Positions 54,203 to 62,373 are shown, counted from the stretch's first letter. The stretch: 64,000 nucleotides of DNA from Bradyrhizobium sp. 200 (GCF_023100945.1 NZ_CP064689.1:7856001-7920000); one strand, 5' to 3'. A program made the numbers and translations. Notes: generated by a model not told the origin, from the sequence alone.

Positions 54203-54682
54203 ATGCGAGCATCTTATCTGGACATTGCCGAGAAAACATTCGGATCACGTGGATCTCTTGCCCTTCTCCGCTGGGCGCTTGCGATCGTGTTCCTTTGGTT
54301 CGGAGGAATGAAGTTTACGAGTTATGAGGCTCATGGCAATGCACCGCTCATCGATCACAGTCCCTTTATGAGCTGGCTTAACGTCGTGTTCGGCGTGCAG
54401 GGAGCAAGCTATGTGATCGGTGTGATTGAGTTGTCGACAGCGGTCATGCTTATACTTGGGGCCTTTAATGCAGCCGCGTCCGCGCTCGGCGCAGCGATGT
54501 CCAGCGTGACATTTGTCATTACGCTTTCGTTTTTTCTGACCACACCGGGAGTAGCGGAGCCGAGCGCAGGTGGGTTCCCGGCGATATCCGCACCGATCGG
54601 GCAGTTCCTGCTTAAAGACCTTGTGCTTTTAGCAGCCTCCGTCAATCTTTTACTCGCCTCGATCCGTGTTCACCCGAAGTAG
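54203..54682 (+). CDS. DUF417 (RclC/YkgB-like) membrane protein
   Basis: A 159-residue membrane protein of the DUF417 family with four spans. The Escherichia coli member RclC is part of the reactive-chlorine resistance operon. Seen: LRWALAIVFLWFGGMKFTSY, the loop HSPFMSWLNVVFG, IGVIELSTAVMLILGAF, and FPAISAPIGQFLLKDLVLLAA, all hallmark family segments. ATG at 54203 has AAAGG about 8 bases upstream. It stands alone between a degraded region and transposase remains. Known data tie the family to hypochlorite survival; the molecular activity is not known. It is one of the better hints that this island deals with reactive chlorine. Confidence 0.88.
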   Translation: MRASYLDIAEKTFGSRGSLALLRWALAIVFLWFGGMKFTSYEAHGNAPLIDHSPFMSWLNVVFGVQGASYVIGVIELSTAVMLILGAFNAAASALGAAMSSVTFVITLSFFLTTPGVAEPSAGGFPAISAPIGQFLLKDLVLLAASVNLLLASIRVHPK

Positions 54683-54889
54683 GCGCAGCATGTTGGAAGT
54701 GAGTTAAAGGTTCTGAACCCGTGTCTGATCGTGTGCCGGTCCGGAATGCTTTGACTTCATCGCGCTGTGGCGAAATATCATCGTTCGGTGACGAAGCTGA
54801 CGAGCAATCAAGGGACGCGATTGCCTCGAAATCCGGGAGGCGGCTTCTCGGCATAGCCATTGTACCCGGAAGCTGTAAGAGCTACCTCG

Positions 54890-55215
54890 TGCGTACGAGA
54901 CAGCAACGGGCGGCTGGCGCACCGGTGCGCAGCACGTAGAAGCTGTCGAGCGCGGCTTCTGCGGCGATGGTGGCATGATCGTGCATGAAGCGCAGCGCGC
55001 TGTCGATGACGGTAGTGTTTGGCGACCTTGCGGCGAATGAGCAAGGTGCCGACGGCGAGGCCGATCCTGTCGGCCCCCGCGTGCGCTCTTCGGCGAGAGC
55101 GGGGATTCTGGCAGACGACGAGGCGCGTTGGCGCACCTCCGCACTACCGCAGCGATGCGCTGGTTGGCCCGAATCTCGGAGGCAGTTAGGCGCACCTGGC
55201 TGGCGCGTGGAATCA
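54890..55215 (-). pseudogene. Transposase remnant (IS4/IS1634-like)
   Basis: Minus-strand frames give IGLAVGTLLIRRKVAKH and, after a shift, DSALRFMHDHATIAAEAAL then SFYVLRTGAPA. These resemble the middle of IS1634-type transposases (KVAKHF, then AIAAEAALDGIYVLRT). The catalytic core around it is missing. No terminal repeats were found. Part of 54700-54890 may also belong to it. Confidence 0.55.
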
Positions 55216-55299
55216 ATCATTTGGCGCGGTCGCGAGCGGGCGGCGCCCGGGCCCGCGCGGACGCACGGTCACGAACGCCGCGCGCCGCGGTCTCCGCCC

Positions 55300-55713
55300 C
55301 TAGGGGAACGTCAGGCCGAATGCGGCCGGATCGGGCTTCTCGCCGTCTCGGGGGACCAAGAAGCGCTCCAGTCCACCCGGCACGAAGCTGAGCAGCAGGG
55401 TCGCCTGATCGCCGACCACCTCGATCGTATGCGGCACACCGCGGGGAAGAGCCGCGTAGGCGCCCGGCCCCACCTCGACGCGGGCATCGCCGACCCGCGC
55501 GATTAGCTGCCCCTGCACCACGTAGAGCAGCTCGTCCTCGCGGGAGTGGGTGTGCAGCGGCGGCTCCTCCCCGGCCCGCAACGTCCACAGGACAGCGCCA
55601 TATTCGCCTCCGGACTGGCTGCTCTCCACTTTCATCTCGACGCTCGAACCTCCGCTCGAGGTCACCGTCTTGCCGCCGTGGGCCGGCGTGAGAACCGGCT
55701 GCTTGACTGACAT
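55300..55713 (-). CDS. Cytoplasmic cupin-domain protein
   Basis: A 137-residue single cupin. Seen: motif 1 PPLHTHSREDELLYVVQG with His, His and Glu ligands plus the closing Gly, and motif 2 PRGVPHTIEVVGD with the fourth ligand His. A complete metal site is therefore predicted. There is no signal peptide. ATG 55713 has CAGGAGGCTATAA upstream. The C-terminal LLLSFVPGGLERFL is typical of quercetinase-like or signalling cupins. It lies beside the IS630 element and transposase remains. The substrate is unknown. Confidence 0.87.
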   Translation of the reverse strand: MSVKQPVLTPAHGGKTVTSSGGSSVEMKVESSQSGGEYGAVLWTLRAGEEPPLHTHSREDELLYVVQGQLIARVGDARVEVGPGAYAALPRGVPHTIEVVGDQATLLLSFVPGGLERFLVPRDGEKPDPAAFGLTFP

Positions 55714-55792
55714 TTATAGCCTCCTGATTGTGAACCCTTGTTCAAATCTCGCAGTGTGGCGCAAGCCAATGTGCACGCATACTGCGAACTAG

Positions 55793-56908
55793 TACCCGGA
55801 ATCATAGCTGAGTGATACGTCGAGCTTTGAAGGGGCGCTGGCGGACTTTTTTCTTGGTCCAGACGAAGGGCTCAGCTTTGACGTTGTAGGCTTTGATATA
55901 GGCATCGATGTGCTGCTCGAGCTGTTTGAGGCTGGTGAATGAGGCGCCGCTCAAGGATTGCCCTTGTAAGATCGAAAACCACACCTCGACCTGATTGAGC
56001 CAGGACGCGCTGGTGGGCGTGAAATGAAATTTCACATTGGGATGTGCCTCGAGCCATTCCTCGTTCTTCTTGTGGGTGCTGAGATTGTCGAGAATGACGT
56101 GAAGCTGGCGGTTCGGAAATGCTGCGGTCACGCGATCCATGAAGTCGAGAAACTCGACCCGGCGACGCCGTTTCGAATGCGTCGCAAGGATCTTCCCGGT
56201 GGCGACTTCCAGCGCCGCAAACAGCGTGGTCGTGCCGTGCCGCTTGTAGTCGTGGCTTTGCCCGGTCAGGGACCTGCCGTTGGGCAGCTTCAGATAGCCC
56301 TGCGCTCTTTCCAAGGCCTGGATCGAGGGCTTCTCGTCCACGCATAGCACGATGGCCTTCCTTGGCGGGGCGACATAGAGGCCAACCACGTCGGCGGCTT
56401 TGGCCGTAAACTGCGGGTCGTTGCTCTCGCACCAGGACTTGCGAGCGGCGAGATCGATCTTGTTGCTGCGCAAGAACCGCCAGACATATTGCACGTCGAC
56501 ATCGCCAAGTTCCCCAGCCAGCAGAGGCCCCGTCCAGCGCGCGTACCCGGCGGGAGGCGATTTATCGAGCAACTTCAAAATCCGCTTGTCGGTGACCTTC
56601 GTATAGATCGGCTGCTTGCCCGGCAGAGGCTTGCTTTGCAGACCTTCAAGACCATGATCCGCATAGCGATGCCGCCAAAGGCTGACAATCCGTGGCTGGA
56701 CCCCAACCTCCTTGGCGATCGATCGGGTGCTGCGACCGGCCGCTGCCAGCAGCACGATCCGTGCCCGCTTCAAATCGCGCTGCAACGTCACCGGTGAGCG
56801 GCAACGTTCCTCAAGCACCTTGCGATCTTTCCTCGAAAGGTGGACTTCTCTTGCTTCGGGTATCATCCCGATGTTGAATCATGACTCACTTCCCAGGGAA
56901 AGTGGGTA
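55793..56908. mobile_element. IS630-family insertion sequence
   Basis: About 1.1 kb, the usual size for IS630. Both ends carry ACTAG-TACCC read inward, so a TA target duplication at 55793-55794 and 56907-56908 followed by CCC is the likely boundary. Beyond TACCC the terminal repeats are poorly matched by eye. It contains one intact transposase gene. Confidence 0.75.
55802..56866 (-). CDS. IS630-family transposase
   Basis: A 354-residue DDE transposase. N-terminal helix-turn-helix pair: LAAAGRSTRSIAKEVGVQPR, SLWRHRYADHGLEGL. Catalytic triad: first Asp in IVLCVDEKPSIQALERA, second in LHVILDNLSTHKKN, Glu in SWLNQVEVWFSILQ. The length is standard, and no frameshift is needed, unlike some IS630 members. 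It is the only intact transposase in the window and may account for some of the rearrangement nearby. Confidence 0.93.
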   Translation of the reverse strand: MIPEAREVHLSRKDRKVLEERCRSPVTLQRDLKRARIVLLAAAGRSTRSIAKEVGVQPRIVSLWRHRYADHGLEGLQSKPLPGKQPIYTKVTDKRILKLLDKSPPAGYARWTGPLLAGELGDVDVQYVWRFLRSNKIDLAARKSWCESNDPQFTAKAADVVGLYVAPPRKAIVLCVDEKPSIQALERAQGYLKLPNGRSLTGQSHDYKRHGTTTLFAALEVATGKILATHSKRRRRVEFLDFMDRVTAAFPNRQLHVILDNLSTHKKNEEWLEAHPNVKFHFTPTSASWLNQVEVWFSILQGQSLSGASFTSLKQLEQHIDAYIKAYNVKAEPFVWTKKKVRQRPFKARRITQL

Positions 56909-57347
56909 CTAGTTGGAGGATGTCGCCGCCGCCGGATAAAGGGAAATGCCCTGTGACTATCTATCTGATAACCATTTATCATAGACCTTAATTCGGACGC
57001 GATCGCATCGCGGCGAGCTTGCCTGCTGCGGCTGCCGCAGCCACCGTATCTTCGACCGCAGTTCTCTCCATCATCATCAGATTCTGCCGGGACGTGTCCA
57101 TGCACTTGGAAGGAACGGAGAAAGCTGTGGCGGCTCCTATACGGACTGATCGAGGCCGGGACGAGTGCGTCGTTGCGAGGCGGGCGTTCGTTCTGCTTGC
57201 GCTTCCGCTTGGCGCTCTGTTGGTGTCGCGCGAGAGACGCGCGCCATCCGATCGTGCCGCCCGTCCCCTTACATCGCGCGGCGATTTGAGCCCTGCGCCC
57301 GCTAATGGGGCGGCGACGCGTCCGTCGATGAAACCACGCAGCCTTGC
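56909..57347. other. No gene recognised
   Basis: About 440 bases between the IS end and the small conserved protein remnant. A 110-codon plus-strand frame (57019-57351) has one hydrophobic stretch (FVLLALPLGALLVS) but no family, ribosome binding site or convincing composition. Confidence 0.4.
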
Positions 57348-57702
57348 TTAAGGCTGCGGTGGGTCAGGGGCATACCCGAGAACGAAAGCGACGACCGTCT
57401 CAGCCGGCATTTCACAGGGCCGCAAAGAGTCCTCGCCCGACCTCAGCCGGTAGAGGTTGAAGCTAACGACATCGCCGCCGGCGATCGCTCGCGCGAACAG
57501 GCTGCTCCGCTTTTCCGTTACGAGACGTCCGCACCGTGACGCCATATCGGCGCCCTTCGTACCGGCCCTCGCCGTATCCGCGCGGAATCGCGGCGAGCGC
57601 CGATTCAAACTCTCGTCCCAGCAATGTCCGACCCGTTCCTTCTGGGCAAGTGAAGCAGTCCCCGGCAGATGGAAACACCTCGGGCAGCGATCCGCATGGC
57701 AT
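57348..57702 (-). pseudogene. Small conserved protein, frameshifted second copy
   Basis: Two minus-strand frames join: CFTCPEGTGRTLLGREFESAL, AAIPRGYGEGRYEGRRYG, then after a shift SLFARAIAGGDVVSFNLYRL and LRPCEMPAETVVAFVLGY. It is the counterpart of 13203-13454, which lacks the frameshift in the middle but is broken at the end. It is divergent from the msrB promoter at 57701-57753, as the other copy is from promoter copy 4. Function unknown. Confidence 0.6.
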
Positions 57703-57753
57703 CGTTTCGATAGCCGGAAGTGATTGGACGGTCGCCCACCTCGAGCCTATCTT
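57701..57753 (+). promoter_or_regulatory. msr-type promoter with diverged 24-bp element (copy 12)
   Basis: Element at 57701-57724 (ATCGT-TTC-GATAGCCG-GAAGTGAT), the most diverged copy. TTGGAC at 57724-57729 and TATCTT at 57748-57753 give an 18-base spacer. The msrB start at 57782 follows 28 bases later, the same geometry as at 16249. Confidence 0.55.
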
Positions 57754-57781
57754 CAATGCAGAATAAAAAGGAGTTCCGCAA

Positions 57782-58234
57782 ATGCCGACCTACGGAAAAA
57801 ACCCAGAAGCGGTCTCGAAGTTGACTCCCGAGCAGTACCGCGTCACGCAGACTGACGGGACCGAGCGCCCCTTCGCCAACGAATACTGGGACAACAAGGA
57901 GCCTGGCCTCTACGTTGACGTGGTTTCCGGCGAGCCACTCTTTGCGTCCTTCGACAAGTTCGACAGCGGGACGGGATGGCCGAGTTTCACGCGGCCCCTC
58001 GAGGCCGCGAACGTCGTCGAGAACGTTGACAGTTCGCACGGCATGACACGGACCGAGGTCCGCTCCAGGCATGGCGACAGCCATCTAGGCCACGTCTTCC
58101 CGGACGGGCCGCCTGATAAGGGCGGGTTGAGATACTGCATGAACTCGGCCTCCCTGCGATTCGTCCACCGCGATCAATTGGAGAGCGAGGGGTACGGCGA
58201 GTACGCGAAGCTCTTCGCAAAGCAGGAGGCCTGA
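57782..58234 (+). CDS. msrB: Peptide-methionine (R)-S-oxide reductase MsrB, second intact copy
   Basis: A 150-residue MsrB close to the protein at 16249-16698. Seen: [38 protein letters not shown] and the catalytic-Cys segment [11 protein letters not shown]. It shares the Thr in SGTGWPSF and the lack of zinc CxxC pairs. ATG 57782 has AAAAAGGAGTTCCGCAA upstream. The msrA gene follows after 2 bases, so the two are co-translated to reduce both epimers of methionine sulfoxide. Cytoplasmic. Confidence 0.95.
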   Translation: MPTYGKNPEAVSKLTPEQYRVTQTDGTERPFANEYWDNKEPGLYVDVVSGEPLFASFDKFDSGTGWPSFTRPLEAANVVENVDSSHGMTRTEVRSRHGDSHLGHVFPDGPPDKGGLRYCMNSASLRFVHRDQLESEGYGEYAKLFAKQEA

Positions 58235-58236
58235 CG

Positions 58237-58749
58237 ATGGCAGCAATTACAGAATGCGCGATCCTGGCAGGTGGTTGCTTCTGGGGAATGCAGCAGCTGG
58301 TGCGGCGCCTGCCCGGCGTCGTCTCGACGCGGGTCGGCTACTCGGGCGGCGACGTCAAGAACGCAACGTACCGCAACCACGGCACGCACGCGGAAGCGAT
58401 CGAGATCACGTTCGACCCGAGCAAGACGAGCTTCCGCGACTTGCTGGAGTTCTTTTTCCAGATCCACGACCCGACGACGCCCAACCGGCAGGGAAACGAC
58501 CGAGGCACAAGCTACAGGTCGGCGATCTTCTACACGAACGAGGAGCAGCGCCGCGTCGCCGAGGACACCATCGCCGATGTCGAGGCCTCAGGGCTGTGGC
58601 CGGGAAAGGTTGTGACCGAGCTCTCGCCCGCTGGCGATTTCTGGGAGGCCGAGCCCGAGCACCAGGACTACCTGGAACGCTATCCGAACGGCTACACCTG
58701 CCACTTCGTCCGCCCGCACTGGAAGTTGCCGCGGAGGACCGCCGCCTGA
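58237..58749 (+). CDS. msrA: Peptide-methionine (S)-S-oxide reductase MsrA
   Basis: A 170-residue MsrA that reduces the S epimer of methionine sulfoxide. Seen: the catalytic [10 protein letters not shown] near residue 12, [52 protein letters not shown], and the C-terminal [20 protein letters not shown]. Resolving Cys residues of the far C-terminus are not obvious beyond [11 protein letters not shown] 58237 lies 2 bases after the msrB stop. A dead copy with Arg for the catalytic Cys lies at 16720. Followed by an egtB remnant and a DUF2171 gene on the same strand. Confidence 0.95.
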   Translation: MAAITECAILAGGCFWGMQQLVRRLPGVVSTRVGYSGGDVKNATYRNHGTHAEAIEITFDPSKTSFRDLLEFFFQIHDPTTPNRQGNDRGTSYRSAIFYTNEEQRRVAEDTIADVEASGLWPGKVVTELSPAGDFWEAEPEHQDYLERYPNGYTCHFVRPHWKLPRRTAA

Positions 58750-58754
58750 CGGAG

Positions 58755-58940
58755 ACCGCGGTACGTGTGTTCTGTGCTCGCCCCTACCCGCGCTTTCGCG
58801 TGGTCAGCGAGTACAACGGCAAGTCCATGTCCGGGCAGTTCGTTTTGCGAGGCGGTTCGTGCGTGACGCCGTCGGGCCACCTCCGCGCGAGCTACCGGAA
58901 TTTCTTCCCGGCGCACACGCGTTGGCAATTCGGGCCTCCG
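58755..58940 (+). pseudogene. egtB C-terminal remnant
   Basis: A plus-strand frame reads [49 protein letters not shown]. This is the end of the sulfatase-modifying-factor-like domain of EgtB, the iron enzyme that joins hercynine to a thiol in ergothioneine synthesis (usual [25 protein letters not shown]). The DinB-like N-terminus and most of the catalytic domain are missing. It fits with the orphan EgtD at 17372. Confidence 0.75.
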
Positions 58941-58996
58941 CTTGGCGGAGTACGCGTAACTCCAGCGCATTCGACGAAACCACAAGGAGAGACCAG

Positions 58997-59251
58997 ATGA
59001 CCACGGACAAGATCGCTCAAAACATGGAAGTGATCGGCGCAGATGGCGTCCACGTCGGGACCGTCGACGGTGTCACCAACGGGCGCATCAGGCTCGCGAA
59101 GCGGGACGGCGGCGAGGGCCGGCACAAGGGACACGCGCATTTCATTGACCTCGGGCTGGTCGCCGGCGTCGAGGGGCAGAGGGTCCGCCTCTCCGCGAAC
59201 GCGGCGGTGGCGGTGACGTTCGAAGAGGAGCAGTCGGGAAAGCCCGTCTGA
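58997..59251 (+). CDS. DUF2171-domain protein
   Basis: An 84-residue single-domain DUF2171 protein, a PRC-barrel-like family of unknown role. Seen: [40 protein letters not shown], then [19 protein letters not shown] 58997 has AAGGAGAGACCAG directly upstream, a strong start. It comes after the msrB-msrA pair and the egtB remnant on the same strand and may be in the same transcript. Small DUF2171 genes often appear in stress-related loci, but I infer no activity. Confidence 0.85.
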   Translation: MTTDKIAQNMEVIGADGVHVGTVDGVTNGRIRLAKRDGGEGRHKGHAHFIDLGLVAGVEGQRVRLSANAAVAVTFEEEQSGKPV

Positions 59252-59372
59252 CGAAGGAAGGCCTGACGATCCTGGTCACGCGCAAGGCATAAAAAAGCGC
59301 GAACCGGTGACAAGAAAGCCGTTTCGCACCGCATGCCGCACGCTAGGGCTTGGGCCGACGAGACAAAAAGGC

Positions 59373-59580
59373 CTTGGCGTCGAAGCTGGATCAACTACGC
59401 GCAATGACGACGGTCGTAGCCGACACGGGCGATCTTGGCGCGGTGACGCATCTCAAGCCGGTAGATCGCACGACGAATCCCATGATCATCCAGAAGGCTG
59501 TCGACACTCCCGAGTACAGGGATGTTGTCGACGCGGCGTTGGCATGGAGACGAAGACAATCCGGCAATGAGCCGGTTTGA
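59373..59580 (+). pseudogene. Transaldolase N-terminal remnant
   Basis: The frame reads SKLDQLRAMTTVVADTGD, LKPVDRTTNPMIIQKAVDTP, EYRDVVDAALAW and then stops. It is the first ~55 residues of transaldolase (DTGD, TTNP). The barrel with the Schiff-base Lys is absent. The stop region runs into the start of the GNAT remnant motif DNPAMSRFEMPLGDGA (59566-59610), so two broken genes are joined here. Confidence 0.75.
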
Positions 59581-59635
59581 AATGCCCCTTGGCGACGGTG
59601 CGCACAACGCGTTTGGACGACGATACCTCACGCCT

Positions 59636-59659
59636 ATCGAAAGCATGTCCGAAGGGAAT
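59636..59659 (+). promoter_or_regulatory. Copy 11 of the 24-bp shared element (G type)
   Basis: Plus strand ATCGA-AAG-CATGTCCG-AAGGGAAT, 127 bases before the P460 remnant start at 59786. Flanks match copies 7 and 8. It could now drive the DoxX remnant and possibly the tautomerase. Confidence 0.6.
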
Positions 59660-59785
59660 TTCCAATTTCGTTGGCTGCGTCCGATCCTTGGGTCCAGCGG
59701 CCGGCCGAACATGCGGCCGCCTCGACGTGGGATGAAGCCACTGCGCCGAGCGATCGTGCCGCGCGTAGGCTGCAAAGGAACCCCC

Positions 59786-59872
59786 ATGAAATCACCGAAG
59801 ACCGTCGGCCTGGCTGTCGCCGTCTCGCTGCCAAGGTTCCTGCCCCCACCCGTCCGTAGGATTGCGCCATGA
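59786..59872 (+). pseudogene. P460 leader fused to the tail of the small coupled ORF
   Basis: From ATG 59786, behind AAAGGAACCCCC, MKSPKTVGLAVAVSL is the P460 signal start. It joins in frame to PRFLPPPVRRIAP, the end of the 63-codon gene seen at 22486-22677. A deletion removed the cytochrome and most of the small gene. The stop overlaps the DoxX start (ATGA), as in the intact operon. Confidence 0.75.
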
Positions 59873-60170
59873 TGGCGCCAACCGAAACGCTCCGCAGCGT
59901 CCTGCGCACTTCGCGTGGCCAACCCATCCTCAAGCTGCAATCCGCGGAGCAACGAGCTTCTCTTGCCCTCGATCTTCTTTCGCTGGGAAGCCGCGCGGCA
60001 CTGGGGGTCTCGTTCCTGTTGTCGGTCAGCGACCGGCTCGGGTTCTACGGTAATCTAGGCGAAGGCGGAGTTTCCCGAGGAACATTCGAGCGATTTCTGG
60101 GCTACGCGGCTGGGTCTCGCCGGCGCGAATCGATGGACCGTCGACTCTTTACTATGATGCTCCACGAGAT
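59869..60170 (+). pseudogene. DoxX gene with internal deletion
   Basis: The first ~75 codons (TLRSVLRTSRGQPILKLQ, AALGVSFLLSVSDRLGFYG, GTFERFLGYAA) nearly equal the DoxX at 21971-22489. The middle, with three of the four spans, is deleted. The DNA of the last codons (GGTCTCGCCGGC, GATGGACCGTCGACTC) returns in another frame. Non-functional. Confidence 0.8.
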
Positions 60171-60250
60171 TGAGAAACGTGCAATAAGCTCCGCGTGCCC
60201 CGCCCGCGGGTCGGGCGGACCTCAGACCTGCACGAGAACCGAGAGGACGG

Positions 60251-60619
60251 ATGGCAACTTACACGATACAGATTCCAGGAGGCCAGCTTTCCGATCAGCG
60301 CAAGGCCGCGCTTCCGGAGGCGATCAAGGATGCGCACGCGAAGACGACCGGTGCGCCCCGCGACCTCACCCAAGCGACCGTGCTTGAGATCTCGTCGGCA
60401 TGCTTCTGGCTGCACGGCACACCGTTGGAGTGCCATGAGATCTTTGTCCATGGCTTCGTCACGGGCGACGCGGGGCATTCTTGCGGGCCGGCGCTACGCG
60501 ACGCCGTGGCCTCTGCGGTGGCGAGTGCCGCCGACTTCGAACTGGGGAGCGTCGTGGTGACGATCTCTGAGGTGACGGCCGACAAAATGAAGCCGGCCAC
60601 CTCGCCGACCAGTGAGTGA
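60251..60619 (+). CDS. Tautomerase-superfamily protein lacking the N-terminal proline
   Basis: A 122-residue protein of the 4-oxalocrotonate tautomerase/cis-CaaD type, two beta-alpha-beta units in one chain. Seen: TYTIQIPGGQLSDQRKAALP, IKDAHAKTTGAP, ACFWLHGTPLECHEIFVHGF. In this superfamily Pro1, exposed after Met removal, is the catalytic base; here residue 2 is Ala (MATYTIQ). Either the activity differs or it is a non-catalytic member. GAGAGGACGG lies just before the ATG. It follows the DoxX remnant on the same strand and converges with glnS. Confidence 0.8.
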   Translation: MATYTIQIPGGQLSDQRKAALPEAIKDAHAKTTGAPRDLTQATVLEISSACFWLHGTPLECHEIFVHGFVTGDAGHSCGPALRDAVASAVASAADFELGSVVVTISEVTADKMKPATSPTSE

Positions 60620-60654
60620 ACTCCGGCCATGAAGGGCGTGCTCTGCAACACGTC

Positions 60655-62373
60655 TTATTTCCTGAGAAGGTCGAGGTGCGCTGTCGGTGGCTTTCCCGGG
60701 CTCTCGCGCAACGAGGCGGTTCGATTGAAGACCAGCCTTTCTGGGCGGGAATCGTCGTCGTGAGTGAAGTAGCCTTGGCGCTCAAACTGCAATGCCTGGC
60801 CATGAGGATCAGAGGCGGTTGCCCGCTCGACGAGGCAGCCGCGTAGCGTTTGCATGGAATGTGGGTCGAGGTCGGCTGCGAGGTCCGTCGGGCTCGGAAT
60901 CGCTGCTGAGAAGAGCCGGCCGTAGAGCCTGACCTCGGCTGGCAACGCGTCGACGGCGCTCACCCAGTGGATTGTCGCCGCGACTTTTCGCCCGCCAGCG
61001 CTGGCGCGCCCCCTGCTGTCGGGATCGTAGGCGCAGCGTAGCTCGACCACACGGCCTGCGGCGTCCTTCACGACACCATGGCAAGTGACGAGGTAAGCAT
61101 AACGGAGCCTCACCTCTCGGCCCGGCGCGAGGCGCCGGAAACCATGTGGTGGCGCCTCGTGGAAGTCGTCTTGCTCGATGTACACCTCGCGGGCGAACCG
61201 GACGACTCTCGTCCCGAAGGCTGGGTCCGTCGGGTGGTTTGGCGCGTCGAACTCTTCTATGCGGCCCGCGGGATAGTTCTCGATTGTCAGTTTGAGCGGC
61301 TTGAGCACCGCCATTCGTCGCGGAGCCCGCTCATTGAGGACATCCCGGATTGCTGCGTCCAGGACGCCGTCGTCGACCGTGCTGTTGGCCTTCGAAACTC
61401 CGGCGCCGCGTATGAACCGGCGCACCGCTTCGGGCGGCACGCCGCGTCGGCGCAGGCCCGCAAGCGTCGGCATCCTTGGATCGTCCCAGCCCGCCACGTG
61501 GCCGTCGCGCACTAGCTCCGTCAGCGCGCGCTTTGAGAGGACGGTATGCGTAATGCCTAGGCGAGCGAACTCGTACTGTCGGGGTCGCGAGGGTACCGGA
61601 AGGTTGTCGAGGAACCAGTCGTACAGAGGTCGGTGGTCCTCGAACTCGAGAGTGCAGAGCGAGTGGCTCACGTCTTCGATGGCGTCGCACTGGCCATGTG
61701 CGAAGTCATAGCTCGGGTAGATGTGCCAGGCCGAGCCGGTGCGCGGATGGCTGGCGTTGAGAATACGGTAAATGACGGGGTCGCGCAGGTTGAGGTTCGC
61801 TGATGCCATATCGATCTTCGCGCGGAGCACCCGCTCGCCGTTCCTGAACTCGCCTGCGCGCATCCGCGCGAACAGCTCGGCATTTTCCTCCACGCTACGG
61901 TCGCGGAACGGGCTGTTCCGGCCCGGGCTCGTCAATGTCCCCCTGCCCTCTCTAATATCGTGGGCGGACTGGTCGTCCACGTATGCTTTTCCGATGCGGA
62001 CGAGATGGCAGGCCCAGGTGTAGAGCTGCTCGAAGTAGTCGGAGGCGAAGTGGAGGCCCTGCGCCAAATCGAATCCGAGCCACTGGACGTCGCGCTTGAT
62101 CGCGTCGATGTACTCCACCCTCTCCTTTGCCGGGTTCGTATCGTCGAGGCGCAAGTTGCAGCGACCGCCGAATTCCTTCGCAAGCTCGTAATTCAGCACG
62201 ATCGACTTCGCGTGCCCCAGGTGGAGAAAGCCGTTCGGCTCGGGCGGAAAGCGCGTGACCACGACGCGCGTGCGGCCGGTCTGGACGTCAGACGCTATGA
62301 TGCTGCGAATGAAATTGCTGGCGCTCGCGCCCGCTTCTCCGACGTCGTTCTGTTGAGGCACCTTCCGCCTCAA
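60655..62373 (-). CDS. glnS: Glutaminyl-tRNA synthetase
   Basis: A 572-residue class I GlnRS that charges tRNA-Gln directly. Seen: HIGH-type motif PPEPNGFLHLGHAKSIVLN, RLDDTNPAKERVEYIDAI, the catalytic-domain WHIYPSYDFAHGQCDAIEDV region, KMSKS-type VLSKRALTELV, and the C-terminal beta-barrel pair (LTIENYPAGRIEEFDAPNHP, YLVTCHGVVKDAAGRVVELR). The length fits bacterial GlnRS. ATG 62373 overlaps the DUF983 stop by 4 bases. Most alphaproteobacteria lack GlnRS and make Gln-tRNA through GltX and GatCAB, so this gene is probably acquired. Its place in an oxidant-defence island is odd. Confidence 0.93.
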   Translation of the reverse strand: MRRKVPQQNDVGEAGASASNFIRSIIASDVQTGRTRVVVTRFPPEPNGFLHLGHAKSIVLNYELAKEFGGRCNLRLDDTNPAKERVEYIDAIKRDVQWLGFDLAQGLHFASDYFEQLYTWACHLVRIGKAYVDDQSAHDIREGRGTLTSPGRNSPFRDRSVEENAELFARMRAGEFRNGERVLRAKIDMASANLNLRDPVIYRILNASHPRTGSAWHIYPSYDFAHGQCDAIEDVSHSLCTLEFEDHRPLYDWFLDNLPVPSRPRQYEFARLGITHTVLSKRALTELVRDGHVAGWDDPRMPTLAGLRRRGVPPEAVRRFIRGAGVSKANSTVDDGVLDAAIRDVLNERAPRRMAVLKPLKLTIENYPAGRIEEFDAPNHPTDPAFGTRVVRFAREVYIEQDDFHEAPPHGFRRLAPGREVRLRYAYLVTCHGVVKDAAGRVVELRCAYDPDSRGRASAGGRKVAATIHWVSAVDALPAEVRLYGRLFSAAIPSPTDLAADLDPHSMQTLRGCLVERATASDPHGQALQFERQGYFTHDDDSRPERLVFNRTASLRESPGKPPTAHLDLLRK

